Under the pieces are notes generated by a model. The model did no database searches, was not told the DNA's origin, and was given only the letters and a program-made list of their open reading frames with translations. The translations under genes were made by a program, and so were the position numbers. Below, piece by piece: positions 33,401-49,261 of a stretch of 64,000 nt of DNA. This DNA is from Flabesymbios commensalis (lineage: Eukaryota > Annelida > Polychaeta > Terebellida > Flabelligeridae): NCBI GenBank assembly GCA_964017125.1, contig OZ024904.1:3204914-3268913 (forward strand), written 5' to 3'. The stretch's first letter is position 1, and each line of letters starts with the position of its first letter.

Positions 33401-35667
33401 GTAGAGCATGAAATGTTGATTCATCATCAGACACTGACTGGCAACTAAAGCCGAGTCCACAGAGTAGGCCTACGATTTATCTTTAGGATTTTGTGCGGTA
33501 CCGATACAACATAATTATTAGGATTTCCAATTAGCAGTAGTAGGCCTATGTAGCAAGTTTATATGTTTCCGTGGTTTCGTCAATATGCCATTTCCTGGAA
33601 GTAAGCCCATAAATAATATGTTATCCGTCGCGTGATTTCATTTTGCCGAAAATAACTAGGCCCCATATACAGTTTCTGGCGTAAACATACCATTTAATAG
33701 GGCTATACAGATTTGGACAATAACACATCTTTTCTGAATAGACACAATGCTCGAGATAGCCAAAATAATTTAACAAACTATCTGTCACTGTCAAAAACAC
33801 GAAAACCTTCTTTTTGCACAGCACACTAATCTAGGCCCAATGTTTGACACACAAAGCAGCCTTTGAACGAACACATAATACAGCTGGGTAATTTTATTGA
33901 CCCTTGAATATGCAGTACGTGTGATTTTCATACCCTTAGATATGCCACAATTGTCACCGCTTGAAAATACAGAAATCTGTACTGCAATAATACACCATGT
34001 ACACGGAAAGTTATCCTGGTCCAGTTTAGTCATAATTTATATGTGCAAAAAAGTGTCCGAATACCCCAATCATTCGTTCTCTTATTCGCCCATTTACCCC
34101 CCCCCCCCCTCATGATATATATTATCAACGAATGTCTGAAATATTATTAAGTAATTACCATTTTTTATATATTACATAAACATTCTCTTCAATGCATGGA
34201 AATACCAAAGGCAGTTACTAAAATTACATTCTGGCACAGAGTAAACTTCGGTTTGCAAAATAAATGTGTATTTTTGATGACAATATATAACGATAGTGTG
34301 GAAGTTTAAAAAAATCTGTGATTCAAACGTCACTATCACATTTTTGCACCTCCACTCGAGTCGGGACCTCAAACATGTCGAACATGAAGTTATATAATTA
34401 TATTATTAAGAATGCTGCTACAAAAAAAAACACGTAAAGGTTACAATTTTGGTTTTAATTTTAGCAGTCAAAGAATGTAATATGACAAAACTTATTAAGC
34501 TGTTATGCTCACCACTTCTAAAACATGTAACTTGATTTATTTTATGTTTCTAGCATCATTATATACATGTGCATTGCATTCATTTATCTGATATAACAAT
34601 ACCAGTCAGAATTATTAATATATTGCTGCTTATATTTTCGGAACTATCCTTTCTAAATTAAAAACAAAGTTTAGAGTGTTTCTGAGAGTGGTTCTCTGGC
34701 CCAACTCTTAAAAAAGGCTTCGACTTTGGATTCACGTCTCATACATAAATAACTGCATCTCTATATCTATCTTGTATTATTTGTTAGTGTAATATTGAGG
34801 TATCATTGAATTAAATGTACCGATATATATCACAGTATATCACATAATTATATGACAAAAATAAAGTGATGGATAACGACTTTACACAATCATGATAGCT
34901 ATAATAGCTCTTTAGATAATAATTTTCTTTCATTTCAGCTTAATTTCCTTTCATTTCAGATTAACTCATTTAATTCTCATTCAAATTGTATAATGTACCG
35001 TACATTTATTTATTATGAAAATTATTCTGCAATAAATTAATATGATTTATCGTAGTAGGGCAATAACTCAAGGCCAGACCATACACGGTTAAGGTCATCT
35101 TAACTTCAAACACACTAAATGTTGAGTAAATTTTTCAGACATACGTGCCACAAGGATACATTAGGCCTGCTTTTAACTTACATTCCAGGAATTTAACAAC
35201 AGCAATGCAAGATCCAGATGGTACTGCCGCTTTTTGCCATCACCATAATATTATGACCAATGTTAGTTTCAACTCTCCCAAATTGGAAGAAAAATATAGG
35301 CCTAGCTGCAAGAATGAATTGATGCTACAAATGAATCAAATATCTTTTGCGGAGGATAATTTAGATTCCATGACAACTAAATGCCAGGATTGCGTAATAT
35401 TTGTTTTATGTACGAAGAACTATTATTGGACTTTGCAATGACCTTAGGTTGTCCTTGGTATGATATTTGCTTGTTACTGTGAAGGCCAAACCTGCAACCC
35501 GAACCGATATAAATCTTTATTTTCTTTAGCATACCCCTTTCCATGAATGTGTAAAACATTACATTTTCACGTCAAATTGTGCAGCAAGTGCTTGAGGACG
35601 GGTGTGAAAACAGTATGATATGACCTTGTTCTTGACCTTTTGCTAATAATTTATATATAACACCGAG
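33401..35667. other. No gene seen
   Basis: Unique AT-rich sequence with four TAGGCCTA or near-TAGGCCTA motifs and a poly-C tract at 34,099. Short ORFs here match nothing I know and lack convincing splice context. Confidence 0.5.
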
Positions 35668-35671
35668 TTAA

Positions 35672-36042
35672 AGGGACTGGCCCAGGCTAAAATCATCAAA
35701 AAATCGGTGATTTTATTTCGGGTTCCTGATATGACCATATGATGTAAACATGTAGCCTACATAGACTAGAACTGCAAATTTTTATAATTTTTGTGCTGCG
35801 CATTCACCAGTTAGGCTAGATATAGAGACGAAATGCACGCATTTCCTATTTTTGACATGGTTGTCAATAATTAGAAATCAGGAATTTCGTCTCTATATCT
35901 AGCCTAACTGGTGAATGCGCAGCACAAAAATTATAAAAAATTGCAGTTCTAGTCTATGTACATGTTTACATTATATGGTCATATTAAGAACCCGAAATAA
36001 AATCACCGATTTTTTTATGATTCTAGCCTGGGCCAGTCCCTT
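35672..36042. mobile_element. 371-bp fully palindromic TTAA MITE
   Basis: TTAA flanks it at 35,668-35,671 and 36,043-36,046. The arms of about 165 bp are near-perfect inverted repeats beginning AGGGACTGGCCCAGGC, around a loop containing TTTTTGACATGGTTGTC. There are no ORFs. TTAA duplication fits piggyBac or Kolobok; the AGGG terminus leans to Kolobok. Copies are at 29,756 (half) and 56,761 (full). Confidence 0.88.
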
Positions 36043-36119
36043 TAATAATACCTATAGGCATATGTTGACCTGTGTAAATATCTAAATATGACAAGTAGTT
36101 CAGATCAGTTATTCTTCTA

Positions 36120-37215
36120 CTTTTCTAATTAAGTATGTAACACATGACATCATTTAGCATTTTTGGCCTCCAGATGTGTTAGTTGCGCATTTGACGTCAT
36201 GCAATTCAGAATTATGCGCAGAATATACCATGTTTGGCATCATAAAATATCATTTTAATATCTGGATATGACAAGACATGACATGACAAGAAATGACATT
36301 TTTATGTCAGGATGTGGCATTATATTGTCATCATATGACATTATATGGCAGTTTTTGGTCAGGGGACATCATTTGAATGTAAATATATGCAATTTTAATG
36401 TCACGATATCACATTTGACTGTCTAATAGACAGTGTCTATGATATTATAAAGTCAAGTATGTGGAATTATAATGGCAGGTTATATGGCCTTTTAACGTCT
36501 CGATATGGCGATAATATTGCAGGAGATGGCACTATATAGTCAGATATGGCATTATAATATCAGGATATACCACTTTAATGTTATAATATAGCCTTATATC
36601 ATTAGGTCATACCATTTTTTATATCATTTTATTACCAAGCTATGACATTGTATTTTCATAATGTGGTAGATCAGTATATAGCATTATAATATCAGTAGCT
36701 ATGGTAGCTTAATTGCACAATATGGCCTCATAATAAAAGGATGTGGCATTATAATATCACGATCTGGCATATTAATGTGCCAATATAGCATTGTAATAAT
36801 TATAAAGACATGGCAGTATGGCGTCATCATGTGGCATTTGTTGTCAAGAAATGACATTTTTATGTCAGGATGTGGTGCAGTGTATGGTCAGGGGACGAAT
36901 TTTTTAAGTAAAGTAATTTGTAGTAATGATATGACATTATAATGTCATGATTTTTCATTATAATGTAAATATAGGCATGTTTGTCATCATTAAATATCAT
37001 TTTAATATCTGGATATGATACAATATGCACTAGTCAGAATATGCACTATAAAGTCAAGATATAACAGTTTACCGTCATTATTATATCGCTGTGCATGGCA
37101 CTATGACTATGTTGAGACCAGGATGTGTATTACAATGTCGGGATGCGGCAGTATAATGTAAGAATATGGCATTTTATTGTCAGAATATGGCGGTATATCG
37201 TTAGGACATGGTATT
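36120..37215. repeat. Degenerate tandem array of GGATATGGCATTATAATGTCA-like units
   Basis: About 1.1 kb in which TATGGCATT, ATGACATT, TATAATGTCA and TCAGGATATG recur every 20-30 bp with heavy decay. It looks like an old minisatellite. Confidence 0.75.
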
Positions 37216-39325
37216 ATGTGACTCATCACTTTAAAATGTGAGGAGTCAGGCTGTGCTAACAACAGTTTAAATTCGTAAAATACTGCAATTGGAATATTGA
37301 TGCCTAGCGACCTTTAACGACATGTTATATGTGTGTCACAATACAGCTTTCCCAATAGCAACACGCCACACAGTGACTAAAAACTGAACTATTTAGTTGG
37401 GAGTCCTGCTTATGCGCAAAATCGTGCAAACAGTGTATAACATGCATGATAACTGATTTTTACTAATAAATAACAATATTCTGGTTAGGAACCTCTACTG
37501 TGTCACAATAAATCGGTAGGATAAACACAATATGTTAATTTACCCCATCCCATGTTAACGCATCCGCTTTAAGGCCTATTTCAAACGTATAACCATACTA
37601 ATATCATGTTCTAAGGGAATGCTTGGACATTAATACTATTGGAAATACTGTACGGTTTCTGAATTTAATGGTATTTGTGAGCGAATCCACTCGAACTGAT
37701 AATATGAAAAAAATGACCTAGAATGGTGACCACATAAAAAGCAACACATGGTTTCCAGCCCTACCACCCATGTGGTTTTGTTTTCAAAGACATCACATGT
37801 GACAGAATAACTTTGTTAGAGCGTGTGGTTGATTCCCGCGTATCAATATCTCCAGCATCAATCTAATGTATACATAATTGCAATTATACTTTAACCCTTT
37901 GTGCACTCTTGTCCAATTGGCTGTAATTCCAGGTGAATGACACAAATCGACGACATTTGTATTGCGCCTGCTATAATAGACGTATTTTATTTTATTATTT
38001 TTAATGTATTTTCGTATACAGGTCTTTTTTATTATGTTACAATAACAGCATCTTTTTGTTAATTCCTCTGTGCAAATATTGAAAATGTAGCTAAATCTGT
38101 TTAAGATTTCACCCATTTCACTCAAGTGATATTAAAATCGATATATATATGCGGTCATAATTATGTTGGCATTAATCGCTGCGTGTTTATTTATTTGAGG
38201 CAGGCTTTGCCGACGCAATTCCCGCTTCAAATCAATGCAAAATATGCCTACTTTTTAAATTAGACGTGTTATAGTTTATAATTAATGGTTTACTAGGGAT
38301 AAAATTATGTATTTATTTCATAAATCTCAATCAATATTTCTAGTGAAAAATCAGTTAAAAATGATCCAAAGCGTCACCCACAATGGTAGAATTAACTACA
38401 ATGGCGACGATTTTGTAAATATTGATATTTATGTTGATAAATACAATATAATAACATATATACTTCATAGGCTTGAAAATAGTCCCAAAAAGACATTTTA
38501 GGTTCAAGAACGAGATAGTTACGGCATATTATTCATATCACTCAAACAATATGGCGATAATCTTGGATAAGTATTAAGGAACAAACTGATATTATTCCTT
38601 CTCGTACCTCAAATCCTGGATAAACACACAATGAATTATTTTCAAATTATAAAAGTGATGAAGTGCATAGGGGGTACCAAAAATGGCTTTACCGTGATGG
38701 CGGCCATATTGAATTTAAAGCAAACACAAGGTAGGTTTTAAGGATTTTTAGACATTCGTATGGGTGGATGTCCCGGTATAATTCCTGAAAAAACAGCTTT
38801 TAGTATCCTCGGTTACGTAAATTAACCATTTCTTTCCTTAAGTTTAATATTTTGGTTTAATCTATCACAGAAGCCATTGGTTTCATTTTGTCAACAAGAT
38901 CCTTGTCAGCAAATTTCAAATAACACGATTCAGCACATATTTCCCCCCACAACAGCGAAAAAAAAGAGTGAGTATAGCAGCCGTTCTATCTATTACTTAC
39001 ATACACAAGTAATGAGATAATTTATTGTATGAAAGCCAATTGAAAATAAATTGATGTTTTTGTTGCCTTCAAATCGTGTTATACATAACACTATCTTACA
39101 CTAATTGACGGATCCAAGATTTGACTGACAGGAGGCGCCTATCATATATCAGACTCAGTCAGCCTCCTTTATTTACAGTCTAGAGGGGTCTGAGGCATGC
39201 TCTTCGAGAAATTGTTAAATTTAATTAGGACTTCACATGATGCATTCTAGAACATATTTCGACCCAAATGTGGCCTTTTTTTGTTATATTGGGGACACTG
39301 AACAGAGGGCATGGGTGACAGACCC
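37216..39325. other. No gene seen
   Basis: Unique AT-rich interior of the 10-kb element. A 110-codon minus-strand ORF at 37,793-38,125 has no recognisable domain or codon signature. Confidence 0.5.
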
Positions 39326-39326
39326 A

Positions 39327-39440
39327 GCAAACAGCAGACGTTCAGCCAATGTTGCGTTAACGTTGACCCACCGTCTTTGTCGCTGGTCCAACATAAGGGC
39401 AACAATGTGGGTCAACGTGTTGTGTATACTGGGGTATGCT
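39327..39440. repeat. CCCAGCAAACAGC palindromic repeat
   Basis: CCCAGCAAACAGCAGACGTTC, AATGTTGCGTTAACGTTG and CCAACATAAGGGCAACAATG, then GGTCAACGTGTTG, form the imperfect palindrome of this dispersed family. Confidence 0.6.
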
Positions 39441-39892
39441 GAGCGAGTTGTGAAGATCCACCTAGTGATAAATAGTGGATAAATCAAAGGTAAGGTTGTT
39501 AAATATGACGTCATAAAAGAGCGCTGTATTCACCATATGATTATTTTGACGTTACTACCGCTAGCTCACGCAAATGTAGAGATTAATACCTTTCCAATGA
39601 TGTATTACAAGGGTCTCCGTAATCAGAATTATAAAGATATAACACACAACTTTATTCTCAACAATATTTCGCGTGCATTATTTTTTTAAAACAATGTATT
39701 CGCTTGTATCAAAGATGTTTTTTTATGGTCATTAAATGTGAATTTATGACATAATGAATATATATATAACTATCGCCAGGTATGCGTAGTATGTGCTGAA
39801 ACATTAAGAATCGCCACTGCATCATACTAATACCGAGCAGTGGCTTGAACAAGACCCCTGTTTCGTAGTTTATCTGGCCAATTTGGTTCATA

Positions 39893-40057
39893 AAATGACT
39901 TCATTGCCATAGCGACATGACGTCACAAACGTACGTTTAAAAAAAAATCGACCACGTACGGCAAAAACGATATACGCCACCATAAACTAGAGACTTAAAC
40001 CTTTCCCTTGATATATTTTTTATCTCTAGGAATTGAGGTGTCAACAACAAAATGAGT
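39893..40057 (-). repeat. Subterminal module of the 10-kb element, right end
   Basis: Read on the minus strand it repeats the module at 31,678-31,830: GTTGACACCTCAATTCC, CTAGAGATAAAAAATATATC, GGGAAAGGTTTAAG, CGTGGTCGA and TTTGTGACGTCATGTCG. Confidence 0.8.
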
Positions 40058-40077
40058 TCATTCCTCCTGTACTAGTA

Positions 40078-40497
40078 GTGGTGATGGTGGTTATAGTGGT
40101 GATGGTGATTGTGTTGGTGGTGGTGCTAGTGGTGATGGTGGTTGTGATGGTAGTGTTGGCGGTGTCGGTGGTAGTGTTGTTGGTGTTGATGGTGATGTGG
40201 TGATGATGATGGTAGTTGTGATGGTGGTGATGACGATGGTGGTGATGATGGTGATGTGATGGTGGTTGTGTTGGTGTTGATGATGGTGGTGATGATTATG
40301 ATTGATTGTGCTGGTGGTTGTGGTGGTAATGATGGTGGTGTTGATGATGAATTTGGTGGTGATGTTGGTGTTGATGATGTTTGTGGTGATGATGATGGTG
40401 GTGGTGGTGGTGATAGTAGTGGTGATGATGCCAATAACGGTTGGTGATGATGCCATTGATGGTGATGTTGTTGGCGATGATGATGATAGTGGTTGAG
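40078..40497 (+). repeat. (GGT/GAT)-rich minisatellite, second
   Basis: 420 bp of GTGGTGATGATGG-type triplets. It lies next to the right subterminal module, as the first one lies next to the left module. The G-rich strand is the top strand in both places, so these two tracts are not inverted copies. Confidence 0.95.
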
Positions 40498-41129
40498 GCG
40501 CCCTTAAGTTAGCTGGGACACATGTAAGTGTCTGGTAGTGCGGGTGCACGTTCAATTATCTTTGCCATATAGTTTTAAAAGTCCGCTAAATTCGCCAAAA
40601 TATATATTTTTCAATACTGGATCCGCCCCTGTCTGGATACTGTGTCAGATTATCTGCAATATGGATGTAGCGAGAATAGCACTTCAGCCCCAGTATAGCG
40701 TTAATTTCGACCCCTGCCCACTAGGGTAGGCTATATAGATAGTCCTACCTGTCATTCTTTCTGTCTAGTTTCTTAGAAATTTTCCGCCACACATTTCTTG
40801 TCCATCTTCAATGGTGTTAAAGATGGGGTTTCGTTTGCCATATTTGCAGATTATCAGGTGATTATATGTCCAAGTTAGGCTTATCCTCACAAATTTTAAA
40901 AAACACGCCGCAATACACGGGAAAACCCATATGTGTGACGTCATTTTCTAGAATTCCCCATGCGTTTTTGCCATGCGGTGGGGGAAAAAGCGAAAATGGT
41001 TCGATTCTCTACACGCGCGGCAAATTACCCGCGCGGGTTCCGCGTGTATGGAAATGATACATGGATTTAAAGAAGGCTGGATAATATGGCACCCGCGCGG
41101 GTTAAACCTTACGAATGGAAACGGGCCCT

Positions 41130-42990
41130 TATAGTGGCACCCAACCGAAAAGAAACATACAGGCGAAATTGTTATAATTATTTGTGACTTCAATTTGAGT
41201 GATTTCATAACAAAAATTGAAAAGGTTAAAATCTCAAAAATCAAAAGTAAAAGATTTTTCAAAAATTATTTCAGTTTAAATACAAGATCTAGGCCTACTA
41301 TTTATTTTTTAATTTCGACCTTAACATCCTTTTAGTAACAGTTCACACTGGAGGATTAAGGGCATTTAGGATATTAGTCTTAAATTGTACAGAAAACGCT
41401 GTCAGTCTCAGTTTGTTTATTTACATCACTAGCATGCTGTAAATACACTGCATACAGACGTAAATGCTGCCAACAAGAATGAATTTGAATCTATATTTCT
41501 CAATTGTCGGACTAGTTGTAGGCTATGCAACACTGGAGGATTCATGGGGAAGACTGCACCTCTCCAGCCATAGGAGACATTTTTGTTGAGAATTTTTGTT
41601 GACCCTTTGTGCCCCGCACCCTTATTATAAAATTACCTGTCACTGCGCAAATAATTATATCGGAGATATTATACACAGCAGCGATTACATTTTTATGGGG
41701 CTCAACTGACGAATAGGCTGCCATACCCCTGTAAATTAAAGTATGAAATATCAGGCCTATGCAAATCCCGCATCAATTACATAGGCCCATATTAGCATGA
41801 TTAGGTACGTTATAAATCATGTAGAAGAGAAAATGTACAGTAATTTTTAAAAAAAGTGAAGAAATGTGATTGCAGATTTTATTTATATTTTGTGCATATT
41901 GAAATTCCCTGATTTTTCACTAAAATTTTGTCAATTTTGTCAAATGCCCTGATTTCTCCCAGATTTTTCGCAAATTTATCAAACTCCCTAATTTTTGCCT
42001 GACTGAAAAACACGATCTCACTTTTCCAGTTTTTCCCTGATTTCCAATGTGAAAAGGTTGAAAGCATCACGGCAATCAAAAGGTTTGATTACGTCATCAA
42101 GTAAATAAGAATCTCAAACATTTATGGGAAAAATTTATTAATTATACATTGTACCTACAAGTACAAACTTTAAAAAAAATCCGAAGTTTGACAAAGGTGA
42201 TGGTGCTTGAATGGTCTGACACAGTCTAACCCTTGTCCTACTAAGTCCTACTAATATAGGTCTGTATATATATACATTTATATATAATTCCAAGCAAAAT
42301 TCAAAACCAATGAAGTATTGCAGAAATTGTAAAATAAAAAAATATACTAATTTAATAAATATATATATATATTGCGATATAAGTCTAGTAAGGTTAACAA
42401 TATAACTGAATTTGGGTGATAGAATAGTATATTTTGTCATTTGAAGCTGAAAATTGTGATAGCATTTGCAGCTTTAAATAAATGAAAAATAAATTGAGAA
42501 TTCTGGAGGACAAGGGTTCCGAATGTGCAGACCGTGTACATGGTGTACGCTATCAAACCGTATAACATATACCAGTAATCCGCTTTATGGGTCAACACTA
42601 GTTGTTGCGAGACACAGATTCAAATTTCCCAATGTATTGAATATTTTTAATACATTAAAGCCTACATTTTTATACATGTATAAACAGACCGTTTACAGAA
42701 AGCATACCAGTGTGTACCGATGAAGAAATATAAAATTGCACAACTATATTTGTATCCCAAAAGAAAAATCTCACCTGCTATATATCAAATGATTTGTAAT
42801 TTAAAATAAACATTGAAAGCTACTGACATCAAGTGTAATTTTTTAGAGCACAATATGGTTAGGGTTGCTAAAAAAGGCATTAAAGGTATTAAAATTTTAA
42901 GATATTTTAAAGGGTGAAAAACATTAAATTTCTAGTCTGTGCTTTTATTAGTATTTTAGAGTAGTGTTCTAAAAATTAATGGAAAGTTGT
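41130..42990. other. No gene seen
   Basis: AT-rich sequence, including a TA-rich stretch at about 42,255-42,370. No supported gene. It lies downstream of the ELOC stop codon and could hold regulatory or 3' sequence that I cannot recognise. Confidence 0.45.
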
Positions 42991-42993
42991 TAA

Positions 42994-43248
42994 CTCTTTC
43001 AAGCCTGAATTTATCATTATCATCTTCATCCACTACAAGCCGCGAATTGCTGTCGCAATTCTCGACTTTCAGTGCATGAATATCATTTAATGTGGTTTAA
43101 AAATTAAAGAAAATTGCCATGTATTGGTAAACCAGCTAGGTTTCATGGAAATTTCCGTTCTAAACCCCTTGGTTGTAGTTAAGTTAAGTCTGTTTTCAGG
43201 GATATAAAATGATGCTTTAATGCATCGTGAGGGCTTAAAGGGGTAAAA
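42994..43248 (-). repeat. H2-type TTAA MITE
   Basis: It begins TTAACTCTTTCAAGCCTG and ends GCATCGTGAGGGCTTAAAGGGG. The palindrome is CTTCATCCACTACAAGCCGCG / CTCGACTTTCAGTGCATGAA. Confidence 0.75.
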
Positions 43249-43333
43249 ATAAGAAATGGACATGATACAAGTGCTGTCTGGATAATATTTTCTACTCCCC
43301 AAACTAGTGGGGTTGACAAGGTGTATCCGGTAT

Positions 43334-43585
43334 TTTAACCCTTAAAGCGCTAAATTAATTTGTAAATAACATCGCAATCAAAGGGGTTTTTTCAATTTGA
43401 AATCATCATGAATGTCTCAGTTGGCTTTTTCTGATTCATTCGAATACCTATGATATGGGTCTACGGCCATTAGAAATATTTTTACTCTTACAGTGGGGGA
43501 TCGACTTTAGTGGTCAGAATCTGACGTCTGTAGACGTCAGATTCTGACGACTAAAGTTGATCCCCCACTGTAAGGGTTGAAGATA
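43334..43585 (+). repeat. H3-type TTAA MITE with 40-bp-arm palindrome
   Basis: It starts TTAACCCTTAAAGCGCT. Its right third is a palindrome: CAGTGGGGGATCGACTTTAG, then TCAGAATCTGACGTC, around TGTA, then the mirror arm ending CCCCCACTGTAAGGGTT. It lies just downstream of ELOC. Confidence 0.82.
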
Positions 43586-43802
43586 GACCTTTTCAACTCT
43601 TGAGGCAATGATTTGCCGTGGACGTGATAACCCTTGGAAAACTAACTGTTGATTGCTTTAGTAATTTTAAATAAAATAATTTAAACCTTAACATCCAGAG
43701 ACTCAGATTTTGCAAACTGCATCTTGCAATATGTGAGCCTTAAGTGCCACATCACGATACAAAAAAATGACAAAGCTGATCTCATAGAAAACAGAAATAA
43801 TG

Positions 43803-46690
<2,888 letters not shown>

Positions 46691-46765
46691 TATGCTGCTG
46701 GACCTGTATATACAGCTATAAATTTGGAAGTGTACCAGTATTATTTTTGATGCAGTAGCCTAGCC

Positions 46766-46900
46766 TATTCAATATGCTTTGTTGGGCGAGCAGCGAAGAA
46801 GGCATATGATCGATCCCATAGAAAAACACACATTATTACTGGCCGATCGATCTTGTTCCTTGTTCGCTGCGCGCCCAACAAGGCATATTGAAATAGAGGG
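46766..46900. repeat. Short palindromic MITE-like repeat
   Basis: TTCAATATGCTTTGTTGGGC with GAGCAGCGAA faces TTCGCTGCGCGCCCAACAAG with GCATATTGAA, about 27 bp per arm, around a 75-bp centre with GATCGATC. Confidence 0.7.
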
Positions 46901-47219
46901 AATCTGGAACTTGAAACCAGGCTTAACTGCATTTGATAAAACTTTAAAGGTTGTAATTGTATTGTCTACTCAATAGACTATTGTTATTAAAAAAAAGTCA
47001 CACTAAATGATTTGTCACTTTTGCATTGCATGCTTTTTGCTGGGTCGTGATTTATATCGAAACCGACCGAAACCGCCGAAACAGAGCTACTATGTTAAAA
47101 CTGTGTAAAGATAGGACGTTCAAATTTGGTACAGTAATACCTTGACAAGGTCCTTGTATTATGTTCGTTAATGTGTAAAAAATTTGGGCAAAGTCCTACT
47201 TTAGCCCACCTGGACTTAC

Positions 47220-47434
47220 TCTTCTAGAGCCGCCCAGACCCACCTCTCGTCACCACTGGTCATTCTCAGAATTTGCCTGTGTTTGAAATACGAAAGATTG
47301 CTCACGATATGAACTAAATGACGGGGTGGGGTGTGGATTACGGGCTTGATAAATAGCATCCATGAACACGCAATCAAGCATAACACTGCCACCGTTGAAA
47401 TGAGCATCTTAACACAGGCCCATGAATAACACAC
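47220..47434 (-). CDS. Possible first coding exon of a type II membrane protein
   Basis: The frame starts with ATG at 47,434 (a second ATG at 47,407) and runs to a good donor site (GAAGA followed by GTAAGT, 47,219-47,214). The peptide has a hydrophobic stretch LISTVAVLCLIACSWMLFI near the N terminus, as in a signal anchor, then a basic luminal-like part (FKHRQILRM). I see no following exon that joins in frame, and splicing to the ELOC start exon would give an immediate stop. It could be chance or a non-coding ELOC leader exon. Confidence 0.3.
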
Positions 47435-47680
47435 TGTAGCCTATGTCATTAAACCTCAAGCTATACAAAAAATAATCACAAACAGTGGCCGTCATTTAGT
47501 AAATTGCAGAACATTACTCTTATCAATGTCCATCATTTGGTTAATTTAATTATACAATACCGATTTAAAGTTAGTTCGGCCTATTATCTGATTATAGTAA
47601 TAATACCGGAATAAATTTTAATCCACTTCTATTATAACATATGCCATGTATGGATTAACGTTATTATCCACCCTTTAACC

Positions 47681-47913
47681 CTTTCAGGCCTGAGTTTACA
47701 ATTGTCATTTTCATCCACTACAAGCCGCGAATTGCTGTCGCAATTCTCGACTTGTAGTGAATGAAGATGATTTGATGTGGTGTCGAAATTATAGAAAATT
47801 GCCATTTATTGGTAAACCAGTTTTACTGAAATTTTCGCTCTGAAACCCTTAGTTGTAGGAAAATTAAGTCTGTTTTCAGGGATGTAAAATGATGCTTTGG
47901 CTTAAAGGGTTAA
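47681..47913 (-). repeat. H2-type TTAA MITE
   Basis: TTAACCCTTTCAGGCCTGAG starts it and GGCTTAAAGGGTTAA ends it. The central palindrome contains TCCACTACAAGCCGCGAATTG and its mirror. Confidence 0.82.
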
Positions 47914-49255
47914 GTACTCCAAAGAACATTATTTCCAATATATGGTAGATCTATGCATGGGCCCATTCCGTAATAGGCTTATCTCCTATCAATAACATGG
48001 GAAGTGGTCATATTGTTTTTAACCTTTTAATTACCAGAATAAACATTCTTTTAAAATTGTCCATTAAGTTTATTAACCCCCCAAAAATTATCCAGGACCA
48101 AGCCCCTATCCCCATTTCACATTTGCTGATTATTCATATGATATATTATAGTATAACGTTACAATTACAAACTTGAAGGTTTTATCAAACACAGTTAAGC
48201 GTGGCTTCAAGCTCTAGATTCCATCTATAAATTTCCCTTGAAAATGTTGGGTTGCCTTAAACATACAGTTAAATATTGTGATGTTTTCAGTTCGTTGCCT
48301 TGGTGGCCACCATTTTATTTGTAAAAGTGCACGAGCGATAATGGGGGATTATAAATCGAAAATATAAATTGTGTAAATAGTATATTAAAGCTTATAGTGT
48401 TACTTTATAACGTACTCATTACATTAATTAAGGTGTTCTAATACATAATCAATAATAATGTGTGACAAGAACACTCACAATTGATTTTAAACTTATTTAG
48501 AAGAAATTGAAAATGTAAATTTGTTTCCTTTCTTTCCTGTTTCAACACGATGTCAGATCTAATTGCCGGAAGGGCCAGACGCGAGCCGCACACTGGAAGT
48601 CACGGTGGGGACTGGGACGGCACACATGAATAAATCAATGAGTGAATGATTTAGTTCAAAGTGTGTACAGGGAAAAATGTCATCCTCTTTCTCTCGTAAC
48701 TGTAATCGTAATTCAAGTTTTATGAAGGCTGATTCAATCAAAATACGATTTTAGAGATATAGGCCTAGGGCGTAGGCTATGTAGAGGTAGTATACCCTAT
48801 TATTATATAGGCATCTTTCAGGGTACCGATCTTTCATAAACATATTTTAATAAAAATCAAGTGGCATCTAAAACAGTTGTTCACCTAGCAGCAGACGACG
48901 CCCAGCCTAATACAACCACCCGGCCGCTGATAGATAATTCTTTATGGGCAGGAAAATATTTAAAATTATTCACAAATCGTGCCTAAATCCTCTACTTTTT
49001 GGGGTATATATATAGTATACCTTGAAAAGCATGCAGGGTTGTATTTCATCTGATAGGCCTATATTTAATTAATTTTCAAAAGTGTATATCACTTTTAGTG
49101 CTCATCATTGCGCCCAACTTGGCCAATTGCATGGTAATTTTATTTGATTTAGGCCTATTTAGCAAACCACACATGAAACATAGCCTACATGGTCATTATA
49201 ATTTTTTTTAATAAAAAAACCCGGGAGCCACCATGCCATGATCACCAGCAATATA
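47914..49255. other. No gene seen; possible ELOC promoter area
   Basis: On the minus strand, AAAATGGTGGCCACCAAGG near 48,300 resembles the YY1-type AAAATGGCGGC motif found near many metazoan housekeeping promoters. It lies upstream of ELOC, so it is a candidate start region, by inference only. Otherwise unique AT-rich DNA. Confidence 0.3.
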
Positions 49256-49261
49256 ACACAC

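Larger units (their letters stand above)
31073..41128. mobile_element. Probable 10-kb TTA-flanked DNA element with inverted subterminal modules
   Basis: TTA flanks both ends (31,070-31,072 and 41,129-41,131). The inverted ends share CGTTTCCATT(G/C)GTAAGGTTT, 21 of 25 positions overall. A subterminal module of about 150 bp lies inverted at both ends: 31,678-31,830 forward and about 39,893-40,057 reversed. It includes GTTGACAC, AATTCCTAGAGA, GGAAAGGT, GTGGTCGA and TTTGTGACGTCATGTCG. Weaker module copies follow inward at 32,120-32,250 and 32,505-32,600, and, reversed, at 39,500-39,600. No transposase is visible; the longest internal ORFs are about 110 codons. Alternatively two unrelated Harbinger-like ends lie 10 kb apart, but the matching subterminal modules argue for one element. 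Confidence 0.6.

Noticed and set aside
37793-38125. 110-codon minus-strand ORF as a gene
   Set aside because: AT-rich, no recognisable domain, no convincing splice or promoter context.
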